From Stenogyne calaminthoides (lineage: Eukaryota > Streptophyta > Magnoliopsida > Lamiales > Lamiaceae), in NCBI GenBank assembly GCA_037126765.1, contig JBBCBC010000021.1:25995434-26059433 (forward strand): a stretch of 64,000 nt of DNA, in the 5' to 3' direction. Shown here piece by piece: positions 1 to 11,156 of the stretch. The notes below the pieces were generated by a model. That model saw only the letters and a program-made list of their open reading frames with translations, did no database searches and was not told where the DNA came from. The number at the start of each line of letters is the position of its first letter. Positions within the stretch are counted from its first letter, which is position 1. A program made the position numbers and the translations under genes.

Positions 1-391
1 GTCGTCTTGAGTCTTGAGTTTGATCTTGAGTCTTGAGTTTATCTCGAGTCTTTAGGTTCATCCGAGTCTTGGTGTTTATCTGAGTCTTCAGGTTCATCTG
101 AGTCTTCAGGTTCTTCTGAGTCTTCAGTGTCTTCTTGTCTTCACCTGATCTTCTGATTTGCGCTTAGTCTTCTGATCATCTGACCTTCTCTGGGTCATCT
201 GATACTTCGACCTGACCTATACATATTGAGTTCCCCCTCAATATGTGACCTATCTTTACATCGACTATCTATACATTTAATTTGGTCATCTTATTCTGAT
301 TCTAAGTCATCAGTCAGCTAACATGTCTGACTGGTCTTATTACAACCTATTTTGGAACTTCCATCAAAACTAAATTACACATTTCCCAACA
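1..391 (-). repeat. 3' LTR of element A (partial)
   Basis: It matches the right-hand LTR at about 15150-15540, including the LTR edge TTTCCCAACA at 382-391 (minus: TGTTGGGAAA). The outer part lies outside the window. It holds a short tandem array of GAGTCTTCAG-type units (1-128) and a 9-bp inverted repeat, CATATTGAG/CTCAATATG, around TTCCCC near 225-248. It differs from the right LTR mainly at CTG/CAG triplets. Confidence 0.9.
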
Positions 392-407
392 ATTTCCCCC
401 TTTTTGA
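392..407 (-). other. Polypurine tract of element A
   Basis: Read on the minus strand it is TCAAAAAGGGGGAAAT, directly next to the LTR start TGTTGGG. Position and composition fit the plus-strand primer of reverse transcription. Confidence 0.85.
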
Positions 408-1145
408 TGGAACCAAAACACTTAACCAAACTTGATCAGAAAAACAGATACCATGAATGGAAATGTAGATAATGCAAATAGTACATACCTTAGAAGACAA
501 TGAGATGATTGTCTTAGAATCGATCAGGATGGAAAGTTTTATTGAGATAGGTGTGTGCCTTTGTAGAATATGTGAAAAGCGTGCACTGTCATCGATTCCA
601 AGTTGTCTTCTTGGTGTACTTGAATATTTGCGAGTTCTTTGGGGATGCCAAACATCCAGACATCCTTTGCATTAGCTTGTCCGGCTCTTCTTTTCTATGG
701 ATTCTCCTTTTTCGGCTAGTCCATAGTAGATGTTCTTAAATTTAACGGGATCTAGCTTTTTGTTGCCGGACGCAAAGGTGGAAGGAGTAGTTCAAAGGGT
801 GGAGCTTACGGTATCGATGACATGATCTTGCCTTACATCATCAGCATGCGGTAGAAGTGCGGATATTTTGTTTATAACCGGTTCAAAATTCATCATCATT
901 TTCGATCGATCTTGATGAATTGGAATCTTCGCAGGATGTGGACGTCACATAACCATTCTCCTCGATCGATCCCATTTCGAAGCAAATCTTGTCGTGGCAT
1001 GAGAGGATGCCTTTAACAGTCTTTGGAAGGGCATTTTTCTCCCAAGCAATCTCCTCCGCTTGCGACTTCGGTCTTCCTCTTCCTTCGATGTAGGCAATGT
1101 TCATTCCCCTTTGCCCTCTGCTAACTACGCTTCTTGATTGCGGTT
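408..1145 (-). pseudogene. Tail of element A third-ORF region and 3' non-coding part
   Basis: This stretch lies between the F-family LTR and the polypurine tract. One open minus-strand frame of 73 codons (883-1104) is lysine- and glutamate-rich and starts MNIAYIEGRGRPK. I could not align it convincingly with the third ORF of G. By position it is the 3' end of the element A third ORF, cut off by the LTR insertion at 1146. The last 400 bp to the polypurine tract contain no convincing frame and are probably untranslated. Confidence 0.4.
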
Positions 1146-2605
1146 TGTTGGGATATTTTAGTTTTGATTAATTATGCCAAAACATTATCAACTTGTGTTT
1201 TTTGAAGCTAATTCTGAGATAACAAGTTGAGGGGGAACGGAAGAACAAGTTGAGGGGAACTCATGAAATCGGAGCCGAAGATGATCGAGATCGAGCGAGG
1301 TCATAGACGAGGCCGATCAAGATCGGATGAGAAGGATGAGTTCGAGTTAAGCGACGCAGTGTAAACCGACTGCAATGCGGTTTTCGATGCGATTTTTTAG
1401 AAGAAGATCTTTATGCTTGGTGATCACTTTAAGCGATTCTTTATGCGGTGATTCCGACATCATTTTTCGATGACGATTTTTGCTCATCGATCAGATGCGA
1501 AGGCGGACTGATCTATTTGAGCCGATCCGATCAGTGAGCCGATCGATCAAAGACGAAATCAGCCCGATGAACATAAAATCAGTTTCGTGAAATCGCAGGC
1601 CGATGAATAGTAAAATCGGTTCGTGAAATCAGACCGATGAACAAGAAAATCGATTCGGATGAGCAGTGATTTAAGAATCGATGAACGATAATTTCAAGAT
1701 CGATGAGCGGTGATTTCAAGAATCGATGAACAGTGATTTCAAAGATCGATGAGCAAAGTGATTTCAAAGACACGTAAATCTCTGATCCAGATTTATTGGA
1801 CGGATCAAAGTGACGTAATCGAAGCAATGAACAAGAATCCCAAGAAGTTCGATCGGATCAGGTTACACACAAAAAGCGGTGATCAATAAGAAGATAACAA
1901 CATATATGGATGTGACATAAAAGCCGCAAACAACGGGCAAAAAAGGACAAAGAAAAGCTGGAAGATTATTAGTATGAATTTGAATATTACTCTCCAACGG
2001 TAATATTCAAATCCACACTATAAATACATTGCACTATCTTCAAAAGAAGCAAATGGAGGATCTGCAAAGTGAAATTAAAAGCCAAATATTCAAGCAACTC
2101 CATTCAAGAACACAGAGCATTACATATCCAAATTTACCCAAGAGTGTTCTTCATTGTATCTAAGCAAAAATGCCATATCCTAAGCTTAGAGAGATTTTCC
2201 CATCCTTAGCATTGAGGCTAAACAAATGTAAGGGAAAATCTCACCCTAGTTGGAAACAAAACAAACCTTACCCAAATCAGTTTGATAGGATAAGTTTGTA
2301 GGTGAGTGGGAACTAGATAAACATCTAAGCAATCCCGAAAGGGAGGGTAGGCAATCCCGTGAGGGTGATAAGTCCCGTTTGAGTGTGAACTCGGTAAACA
2401 TCTATCGGTAATCCCGTGAGGGTGATAAGTCCCGTTGGTTAAGTTGGTTTAGTTGGTGCCCCATGAAGGGAAGAGTGGATGTAGGACGAGTTGTCCGAAC
2501 CACTATAAAATTGTGTGTTCTTGACTGCTTTATGTTATTACTTGCCTTACGCATTCGTTTATAAGCATAACACACATCGTTCTTAAAAGCAAAAAAAATA
2601 ATAAA
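1146..2605 (+). mobile_element. F-family LTR (solo or fragment) inserted in element A
   Basis: It begins TGTTGGGATATTTTAG at 1146 and aligns with the reverse complement of the F LTR at 38293-39650: the start, the AAGTTGAGGGGGAAC motif, a TATA box (TATAAATAC at about 2020) and the GGGAAGAGTGGATGTAGGA block are shared. Similarity fades near 2570-2605 before the expected ..CA end, and no PBS follows. It therefore looks like a 3'-truncated or diverged solo LTR. I found no clean target duplication. Confidence 0.7.
1555..1770 (+). repeat. Tandem GATC-containing repeats in U3 of the F-type LTR
   Basis: About eight imperfect units of 20-25 bp follow each other, with a core like ATTTCAAGAATCGATGA. 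They lie upstream of the TATA box at 2020, where enhancer repeats of LTRs usually sit. The F LTR at 39110-39365 has a comparable array at the same place with a different unit. Confidence 0.65.
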
Positions 2606-2623
2606 AATTGAATCACTCTGCCC

Positions 2624-5600
2624 TCACTTTGCTTTTTTATATACCACCGAATCGAAACGTTTTTGCTTCCTTGACGCGTGCAAATGGGTTTTCAAAAGCG
2701 GGACCATCGTGACCTCTCTTATTCTCTGTCTTGTTTGCTCTTGAACTTGTTCAGAGTCATCGCTTTTTGGTGGAGAATATCGGCCTTGTCTACGATCTTC
2801 GCAGATTGCTTTCATCATCTTGCCTTTGCCTTTCTTCCTCCTCGAGTCCGCTTTCGAGTTCATCTTGTTCATCTTCTTGACTAATTTCTTAGCGAGTTCA
2901 AGGCTCTTGGCACGATCATCGATTTCCATTCTTTTACGAGCGGATGAAGAGAAGTCTTCAATTTTGTCGACTCTGGCGGTAATCTACGAAAGAGTTTTTT
3001 TCTTTCGGCGATCTCTTTACTATGTTGCTCCACGGTTTCTTTTTTTATCAAAGAATTGAGATCGGTAGATGGAGTGGGCGGCAAGTTAGATCTGATGGTT
3101 TTTGGTAGAGATGAAAATTTTACCAAGCGTATACGAGTCATTTTTTTTCTTCCTTCTCTTTGTTCTCTTTTTCTTGAGTCTATTTTTTACGTATTCTCTT
3201 TTCCTTGAGACTCTTTTCGGACTCTTTTCCTTCCCCCTTTTTGGTTGCATCAAAGAGGTTGGACATCTTCTTGGTTCGAGTTGTTAATTCTTTGTGAGAT
3301 CTCCTCTCTAAGTTCCTCGACAACAAGAGGAGTGATCTGGACGGTGGCAGAAGGTGCAGGTGTGTAGAAGCGTCTGAGAGCAGTTTTGATTTTCTGTCTT
3401 GCCTTTTCTGTAGAAGCTAGAAAATGTTTCCAACCCATATCCAAGTGATTGTTGGTTTTGTCAAGGATGCCGGACACTCTCCAAAAGTACGTATGCGATT
3501 GAGCATCTCTATGCGAATTGAGAGTTTGTCAGACTGGAGCTTGAGCTTCTCAGCAAGAGGGTATACTAGTTGCATTACTTCAGCAAGGATGGCATTGTGC
3601 ATCCCAACAGTGTGACTTCGTTCCTTGTCAACTAGTTTCGCTTGCTCATCTTCAAACCGCTTCATTAGATATGCTGTGAGCGCTCCGAATTTGTCTTCAA
3701 ATGCAGTCTGGATCCCATCCTGAATCTTCTTAGAGTGATGATCTAGGGTATCAGAGCTCATTTTAGCAGTCTGTTCAGATGTTGAGGCCTTGCCAAATTG
3801 GGTCTCATCTGCAGCACCCATTCTTGGTTCATTGGTAGCTCCCTCATGATCTGTAGGAGGTTGAACGGTTTCCTCCCTGTTATCAGCAATTCTGAACCTT
3901 TCGTGAATCAGCCATTGGATATCGTCGTCTGATGCCAATTCAACAGCACTTTCAATCCTAGCATTGTGTAGACATTTCATCTCTAAGTCTACAAAGAAGT
4001 CTGATCCCAAAGTTGTCATTAGAATCAGAAGTTCTTCAATGCTCTTCAGTCTGATATCCCTCTAGAACACTATCTCTTCTATCTATTGCTGGATGCCAGG
4101 ATGTTGATCCAATTTAGGGCATAGATCCAGCAGATACTCTTTGATCTGTTGCTTCATTATTCTTACGATGGGGCTCTCGGGGCGAGGTGAAGCAAATCTT
4201 TATTACAGTGTTGAAGGGATTATGAGAGATGGACACATGTTCGTCGAATCTCTCAGGTTCTTGAGACTGGATTGGGGATTGAGATGTTTGTTGTTCAGGT
4301 TCGTTTTCAGTGTGTAGAGGGTGTTCAGTTTCCTGAACGGGTTCATTGATTGGTGGTGTTGGAGATTTTGTTCTGAGAGGTGAGGGTGAGGGAGAGAAGG
4401 TTTTGTGGAGAGAGGGTGGAGGTGATGATTTCTGAGGAGAGGGTGATGGTGATTTGGAAGTGGGCGTTGGCGATCTTGCTCTCTGGAAGATCTTGGTTAG
4501 AGGCAGAGAATCAGATGGTGATTCTTCCTCAGATTGCACCACTTCTGTCCTTCTGACAGATTTCTCTCCTTCTGCTGCGATCATCTGTTCTTCCCGTACT
4601 TCTCTGATAGTTGGCTCAGAGCGGACTGCTATCTCTTCGTCTGATTTTTCTTGCATCAGATCCTGCATTTACTGGCGGCTTGCTAGGCGAGAACTTGGAA
4701 GCGATTTCGGAGGAGATGAGACTCTCTTCGGCGTTTCATTTGGCGTCTGGTTTCTTGGCGAGATCCTTCCTCTTCATCCTCTTCTATTTAATGGCCTTTT
4801 CGCACTTCCGGACGATGCGGTTGCCTTATCTTTTCCTTTCTTTTCTCCCCTTGGGTTTGGGCACATTTGAGTCGGATCCTCATCGGCTTGTCGGTAGGGA
4901 CTCATCTTTGCCCAAAATGGCCTTGTGCTTTGCTTGATAAATCTTCGCTCCATTCTCGTTCCATTCATAATTACATGGGCGGCTTATCGTGAGAATGATA
5001 GATTTTGTGTATGAATGAGCACTTGAAGATAAGCACACTTTATTGCTCTGGGTCGATTCGAACTTCCGAGTCTTTTCTCGATCTTGCTTTGACCATACCC
5101 AACCAATCGATGTGAAGCCTTCTTGATTATTTGCAGCCATTACACTTATCTTGTATGAAGTGACCGCATCAAGGGCTGTAAGTCGAGCACATGATCACCT
5201 TCCGAGCGATCTCAAGAAGAAGGTGATACTTTCTTTTCGAGATAGGAGGCTTTGGCGTTTCGTCGTGTTCTCCTTGTTTCTTTGGTCTCAACAACTCGGC
5301 TTTAAGAAACTCCTTTTCTCCTACAACATTTGTGTAGGTCTCGGATTGATGCTTCCTCGAGTTAGTCCGAATATCCTCTCAGAGATCGTCATTAAATCAC
5401 TCGAACTTTCATTCCATGTGGAAGAAATCAGTCAACATCATTATCTTCATCCCTCTGCAGATTGTAAAAAAAACTCGAGGGCTTCATGGGTGTGAACGAT
5501 GTTACGATGAGTAGAGCAATATCGTTCCGATCCACACATTTCTTAAGCACTCCTGAATTTCTAGCGATTCCAAATCGAGGTGATGTTGAAGGCGGCGTAC

Positions 5601-5683
5601 TTTTCATCAATGATGTCTTTCTTCATCGATGCAAAGTTGCAAGATTACTTTTCCCTTGTCGGTCTTGAAACAAGATGTGCCAT
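2624..5683 (-). pseudogene. Third ORF of element A (downstream of pol), broken
   Basis: The start ATG is at 5683 (minus). Homology to the third ORFs of G and H shows at three places. Near the start: DEKYAAFNIT and ALEFF (compare EDKYVVFGATRD and YEALEF in H). In the centre: a Ser/Pro-rich linker (4114-4668, with repeated SPSPSP). After it: a helical segment with RDIRLKS and IESAVELASDD at about 3930-4060 (compare RDLRLKS and VSRLVELTTAD in G), then LFDATKKG near 3245. At least seven frame interruptions are present, many at sites where CTG/CAG is missing. The product is unknown; the position matches the env-like or additional ORFs of plant LTR elements. No signal peptide or clear membrane helix is visible. 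Confidence 0.65.
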
Positions 5684-6180
5684 TTACGTAAGATATGCTT
5701 GATTGATGTTTAGTTTGAGTAAGATATTTCAATAAATTCATCCAAACTAGCAAAATTCAGCATCAATTTAGCAAATAAGCGTTTAGATCGAATAAATTAC
5801 AGAAATACAATTTGAAAACCTAGGTACCATAGAGAAATCTAGATCATGCAATTAATTTAAAACAAGAAATTACCAGTAATTGATTTGAAAGATTTTGAAA
5901 TCCGAAGTGTAGAATCAAATGATTTCGAAGGTAATTCTTTGAGAATTTTAAACGAAATATGATCTTTTCAGAATTTTGAGAAGACGAAGTAGTGGAAAGC
6001 GGTTTTCTGAGAAAAAATTGGATTTTGTAGAATACGAGGGAAAACTTTTTGCACAACTTTCCAAAGTACTCAAGTATCCATTTTTTGAAATCGATGGCTG
6101 AGATTAGTCGGCCAAAAAGTATTTTGATCGCACGGTTGAGAAAAACAGTTTTGAAAACATTTTCAGGTCCGCATTAAAAG
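5684..6180 (-). promoter_or_regulatory. Upstream region, leader exon and leader intron of the element A third ORF
   Basis: Reading minus, the box TTTAATGCGGAC (6167-6178) is shared exactly with G (45425-45436). A pyrimidine-rich leader follows, then CTG/GTAA at 5873, matching the leader-intron donor CTG/GTAAAT of G. The expected acceptor before the ATG reads TTACGTAA instead of a CAG-type site, consistent with the CAG loss seen across element A. No clear TATA box is visible here. Confidence 0.5.
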
Positions 6181-6399
6181 CTTTGCAGAGCATGCGTCAT
6201 GGATAGTGTAAAATAAATCAATTAAAATAAATAACGCATAAAGGTATTCAGAAAGAGATAAATAAGGGAGCGTATCTGACTGAGTGATATTGTAATCAAT
6301 CAGTTACCACGGTGATCTGATCTGGTACTTTGTTGACTTTTCTGATGTTTGCCTCATGCATTTCCCAACAATATCTCGCTTATCTGATCAGATTCTTTG

Positions 6400-7540
6400 C
6401 TTGAAACGCTTCGTCACTTATCTGATCCTCTTTTCTGAAAAACTTCATCCTTTAGTTTTCTTCTATAATCTCGCATTAACTGAAGTCAACTCCCGCCAAA
6501 ACTTTTACTTCGGGGAGTCCAAAAGTCGCCTCGATTCCCAAATCGCACGCGATTTGACATTAAAATAATGGCATAGATCTGTTTGTGATTTAATCACACC
6601 GTTAACTCATCCAACCATGAGCCGTGTGTTCCTAACGCGTTGTCGATGCAAATTTCTCTTAAGATTTTCTGAGACGATAAAATTTGCATTTATACCCCTA
6701 ATTTCCTTCTATAAATAGCCTGGGGTGTTAGGCGAACAACACAATCATAAACCATTTCATCTTCTTTAGCATATCCTTCATGCTTTTCCGATGAGTTCCT
6801 TATTTCCGGTGAAACTTCCGGTGGGAACCTTTAGCCCTTTTCTAATGAAATCAGCTTCTCAGATCAACCCTGTGTGTTCCTTCACACTGCTTTCGTCGTC
6901 ATCTAAGATTTCACATACGATCAATGCTAAGCTTCTTTACCACCATGGAGGCGGATCTGCTAAGGCAAATGAGAAGGCACTTCTCCTAACCGTATGCACC
7001 TTGTGCGCCTATCGAGATGACGATATTAGCATCAACAGATTTCGATCGAAACAAAACATGAGTTTGGTATATGGTGCGCATCACCATCGGCGGTGATCTC
7101 CATATATCAAGCTCAATTTTTGCATGCGACACAAGTGTTTGTTTGGTCCTTGTGACCAAACCTTTGGCACTGTGCCCCATTTAACAGCTGGAAGTCCTGT
7201 TGATTTTACGTCTGAGGGCCTCCAGCTTGGACATCCTTCAAAGCCTCTCTTGCTCCTCCTTCCGAAGCTTTGAGATTGGCTCAGGATTCTCGAAGCCTCT
7301 CTGACGCCTATTCTAGGACCGAGGGAAAATGAGAGCATCATACCTTGAACTCTCTCTCGCGTTCCCTGCCTAGGGTTGTCTTTAGGGCTGATGGTTTATG
7401 TATCGACCTCCGGGCCTTCTTGTACTTGTAATACCACTTGAAGATAGATGTAGCATTTGTAGCTTGTGATATCACTTGTAACTTGTAAAACTGACCTCCA
7501 GGTCTTTATCAATGAAAAACTCTATTATTCCATTGCTGTG
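6400..7540 (+). other. Plus-strand gene-like insert in element A
   Basis: G has only about 150 bp between pol and the third-ORF upstream region, while A has about 1.4 kb. The extra DNA looks like a gene unit on the plus strand: a TATA-type box (CTATAAATAGCC, about 6711-6722), a leader, an ATG at 6791, and a tail with repeated ACTTGTAA words and AATGAAAAAC near 7512 that resembles a plant polyadenylation region. It is antisense to the host element. Origin and function are unknown. Confidence 0.4.
6791..7096 (+). CDS. Hypothetical 101-residue protein in the antisense insert
   Basis: The frame starts at the first ATG about 70 nt after the TATA-like box and runs to a TGA at 7094-7096. Beyond it the same frame stays open for about 55 further codons, so the real product could be longer if that stop is an error, which is plausible given the sequence quality of element A. 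The N-terminal 60 residues are rich in Ser and hydrophobic residues, as in an organelle-targeting peptide, but this is weak. I do not recognise the protein. It could also be a chance frame. Confidence 0.25.
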   Translation: MSSLFPVKLPVGTFSPFLMKSASQINPVCSFTLLSSSSKISHTINAKLLYHHGGGSAKANEKALLLTVCTLCAYRDDDISINRFRSKQNMSLVYGAHHHRR

Positions 7541-7832
7541 TTGTTTTCTTCTGACTTATGCGATTTGTAGCTTTAAACTTGACTTGTTTGTTAGCTGTAG
7601 CTTTAATCGACTTATAAAGTAATCTTTCCAATCGATCGGTTCCCCTTGTCGATATATCTTGAATCGATCGCCCTTTATCCGAACTTGGATCGGCTACCTT
7701 TCGACTTTTCGACCGCTCCTATCGAACTTGATTGGCTCCTCATCTGGTCAAATCGATGGGTTGAGATTCCTAACTCAATGATTCCACTTATCCTTGGTTA
7801 GTCTTTTAACCAACCGAATCGGAGATCAATCC
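7541..7832. other. Non-coding stretch between element A pol and the insert
   Basis: I see no coding frame. The sequence carries several GATCGAT and TCGAT words where related copies would read CTGAT. It is the 3' flank of pol, related in position to 45064-45210 in G. Confidence 0.5.
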
Positions 7833-9632
7833 TTAAATCATATCTCGTGCATTTTCTCCAAGATCCGAAGCCCTAGCTCGTTGCATAACTCTCTCTGAAT
7901 CGATCTCAACTAGTGGCTTGGTTAAGATATCGACTTTACGCTGTCGGTATGGATCTTTCCATCTCGATATTCTTCTTTTCAACATGATCTCGATAAAATG
8001 GTGTCGACATCCACATGCTTGCATCTTGTATGTAGAACGAGATTATGAGTGATTGCAATAAGACTATTATCATCACGAGAATATAGGTACGTTCTTAGCT
8101 ACGATGTTGTAATCCCTCATTTCCGACTTAGCGAAGCGATTTGGGAACAATGACTTCTATGACCATATATTACGCTTCGATAGTAGATGTCGCGAAGCCC
8201 GATGTACGCTTCTTCAAAAACCAAGAGATCGGTTTTTATTTTAAACCCGACATGAACACGAGGTTGACTTCACGTCGATTCTCGCAACCTCCGTAATCTG
8301 AATCACAATACCCACTAAACTCTAGATTGTCATCTGATGGGTAAAATAAACCAAGGTTTACAGTCCCCTTCAGATATTTGAGAATCCGCTTAGCTGCTTC
8401 TAAGTGGCTTTGCATTGGATTTGCTTGAAATCTGGCACATACACCTACTGCAAAGTAATGTCTGGTCTACTGGCAGTTAGGTATAGTAGAGATCCAATTA
8501 GAGCTCTATACTCCTTCCGATTCGTTTTTCGACCATCTTAAATGCGGATCCATCTTGAATCCGGTCATCATTGGAATTCTGGCTTCCTTGCGGTGTTGAA
8601 CTCGAATTTTGCCATAGATTCCTTGTGTGTGCCTTTGGCGAGATGAATATTCTTACGTACTCTGCTTGACTTGTAATCCCATAAAGTAATTCATCTGACC
8701 CATCATGGACATCTCGAATTCCCTTGCATCAACTTGCTGAACTTCTCACATAGCTTCTTGTTGGGAGATTCGAAGATGATGTCGTCCACGTAGATCTGAA
8801 CCATCAGAATATCTTCTCCATCTTCTATTCGAATAAGGTTACGTCCCTTTGTTCCTTTAGTGAACCCCATTTGTCTGTCAAGAAGGCGAGAGAGTGTATC
8901 ATACCAAGCTCGAGGAGCTTGTTTTGAACCCGTAAAGAGCTTTCCTTAAACGGTACACTTGGTTGCCTTTTTCAAAGCCTGGAGGTTGTTCGACATAACT
9001 TCCTCTGCTAGTACCCCGCTTAAGAATGCACTTTTTACATCCATCTGATACACAGTGAACCCTCTGTGGGAAGCATATGCCAGAAATAGCCGAATGGCTT
9101 CTAGGCGAGCGACTGGTGCAAAGGTCTCATCATAATCAATTCCTTCTGATTGTGAATACCCCTTAGCAACAAGTCTTACCTTATTCCTGGTTATGACATT
9201 TTTCTCATCTCTCTTGTTCTTGAATACCCACTTTGTGCCAATTACGTCTTGATGAGTTGGTCTGTCCACCAATTCCCAAACTTGATTTCTCTCAAACTGT
9301 TCCAGCTCCTCCTGCATGGCTAGAATCCAACTTGCGTCTTGTAGAGCTTTCTCTACTATAGTTGGTTCCTTCATAGATAGATAACAACAGTATATGACAC
9401 TTTCACCAATCTGATGTCTAGTTTTAACTCTGTCAGATGGGTCTCCGATAATCAAATCAGTTGGATGAGTGGTAATCCAGGTCCTTCTGTTCTGATGTGC
9501 GTTTGTTTGGATAACATCATCCATATCTGATAGTTCATTACTAGTGATTGGGAGTGGTGCGGAGTTATGATCCACTTGATAAGAACATGTCTCACCTGAT
9601 GTTGGACTCATCATGTCTTTGAAGTCATTCAT
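7833..9632 (-). pseudogene. Reverse transcriptase-RNase H of element A, broken
   Basis: The best tract (8946-9632) encodes the start of a copia RT with VIGTKWVFKNK, ARLEAIR and YQMDVKSAFLSG. The catalytic box YVDD is at 8781-8792 in another frame (VQIYVDDIIF). The RNase H end at 7833-8024 has the copia hallmark DILTKPL. The enzyme would copy element RNA into DNA inside virus-like particles. Frames break repeatedly between 8025 and 8945, where CTG/CAG triplets are missing relative to G; the 8946-9632 tract retains them and stays open. Confidence 0.8.
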
Positions 9633-11156
9633 AGGAACCGAAGTTCCCCACGAACCGGATGGTTCGATTGATCTTATCTCATTTGCAACAACTTCTTCAG
9701 CGGCGGTTATGCGTACCTTTGGGTACGATTGACTGTTGAATCGATAAGATCAAGTTCAGGATGTGCCTTTATTACGTGTTGATTCTTTATCCTTGATGCT
9801 TAGCTGATTCATTTTCTGTGTGTCAGGTAACGGTTGATCTGGTACGGCTTGTTCTGAGGTAGCTTTCTCTTGTTCAGAGGATGTCTCATCAATGACCACA
9901 TGGGGTGTTTCTTCCACAACTAGAGTTCGTTTATTGTAAACTCGAAAGCCTTCTTTGGATGAGGAATATCCTAAGAATATGCCCTCATCGACTTGGCCTC
10001 AAAAGTCTTCAACCCGACTTTTCCCATTGTTGTGAATGAAACACTTGCACCAAAAAAACATGGAAGTATGAAACATGAGTTTTTCTGTCTTTCCACAGTT
10101 CATAAGGTGTTTTGAAGTGAGTCTTAGTCGAGAAGAACATCCGATTACGAGTATGGCATCTTTGTGTTTATTATACGCCCAAAAACCGGCTTGGTGTGGC
10201 ATGTTCAACTAACATAGTGCGGCGAACTTCCTTGAGAGTTCTCATTGTGGCGTTCTTGCGGTGACGTTTCATGTCAGTATACCAAACTCGATTAAAAAAT
10301 CAGTAATAAAGGAATTCAGAACTCTGACCTTTATCTCGATCGATCTTTACTATCTTGACACCCTTCTCATTTTGTAGCTTTTTGAGCGATTCGAGTATCT
10401 TAGTCGTTGTCTCGTTCTTCTTGTATAAGAATACAACCCAAGTAAACTTGGAATAATCATCCACAATTACAAGAGTATATTTGCGTCCTTTCGAGGTCGA
10501 TTTGGTGTAACCGGGTCCGAATAGATCTATATGGAGCAAAGTTGCAATACTCTCTTGGATCTTTGGTCCGTATTCCCTTGAATGAGGCTTTAACTTGTTT
10601 TTCCCTACGACATGCGGCACATGTCCGATCTTTGGAGAATATCTCATTGGAAGTCCCTCAACCAAAGACATCCTAGCGATCTTGTTAAGAGTCTTGAAGT
10701 TGGATGACTCAATCTTTTGTGCGAGCCATTCGCTACTTTTAGAACTCTTAACAATTAAGCATGTATTCTTGCAACCTGTTCAATCTGCTATGTAGATCGT
10801 GCCTTTCCTTGAACCGATTAGCAAGATTTGTTGAGTGGCTCGATTCCTTATCGTACACTTGTCGCCGAGAACTCAATATTTGAATCCGTTGTCGTAGAAT
10901 TGTGATATCGATAGTAGATTGTGCTTCAATCCTTCGACATACGAGACTCGGTTACTTGTACATCATCATTCTCTAAGGTTCCGAATCCTTGGTAAAACCA
11001 AAGTTATCATCACCGAAGAGTACCGTGGGCCTTCTTGTTCTTTGTAAGATCTAAGGAGATGTTTGCTTCAAATCATGTGCCTTGAGCATCCACTATCGAT
11101 GTACCAGATAGTTGCTTGTGCACCTCCTTTGTTGGCAGGTCCACGCGAACCTGCAA
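9633..11156 (-). pseudogene. Protease-integrase of element A, broken
   Basis: Protease motif IWYIDSGCSRH (active-site Asp-Ser-Gly) lies near 11080-11110. The GAG-pre-integrase zinc segment follows. The integrase core is read at 10300-10671 with LHIDLFGP, YTLVIVDDYSKFTWVV and a damaged second-Asp motif (KIDRDKGQSSEF where C has KIRSDKGTEF). The integrase C-terminal part is at 9999-10208. Comparison with C and G shows single-base losses at CTG/CAG positions that break the frame. Confidence 0.75.

Noticed and set aside
1..128. CRISPR-like regular repeats (GAGTCTTCAGGTTC units)
   Set aside because: The units are adjacent without unique spacers and belong to an LTR of a plant element.
6356..6568. 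Plus-strand 70-codon frame as a gene
   Set aside because: It lies in the upstream region of the third ORF and insert, has no homologue or motif I recognise, and starts far from the TATA-like box.
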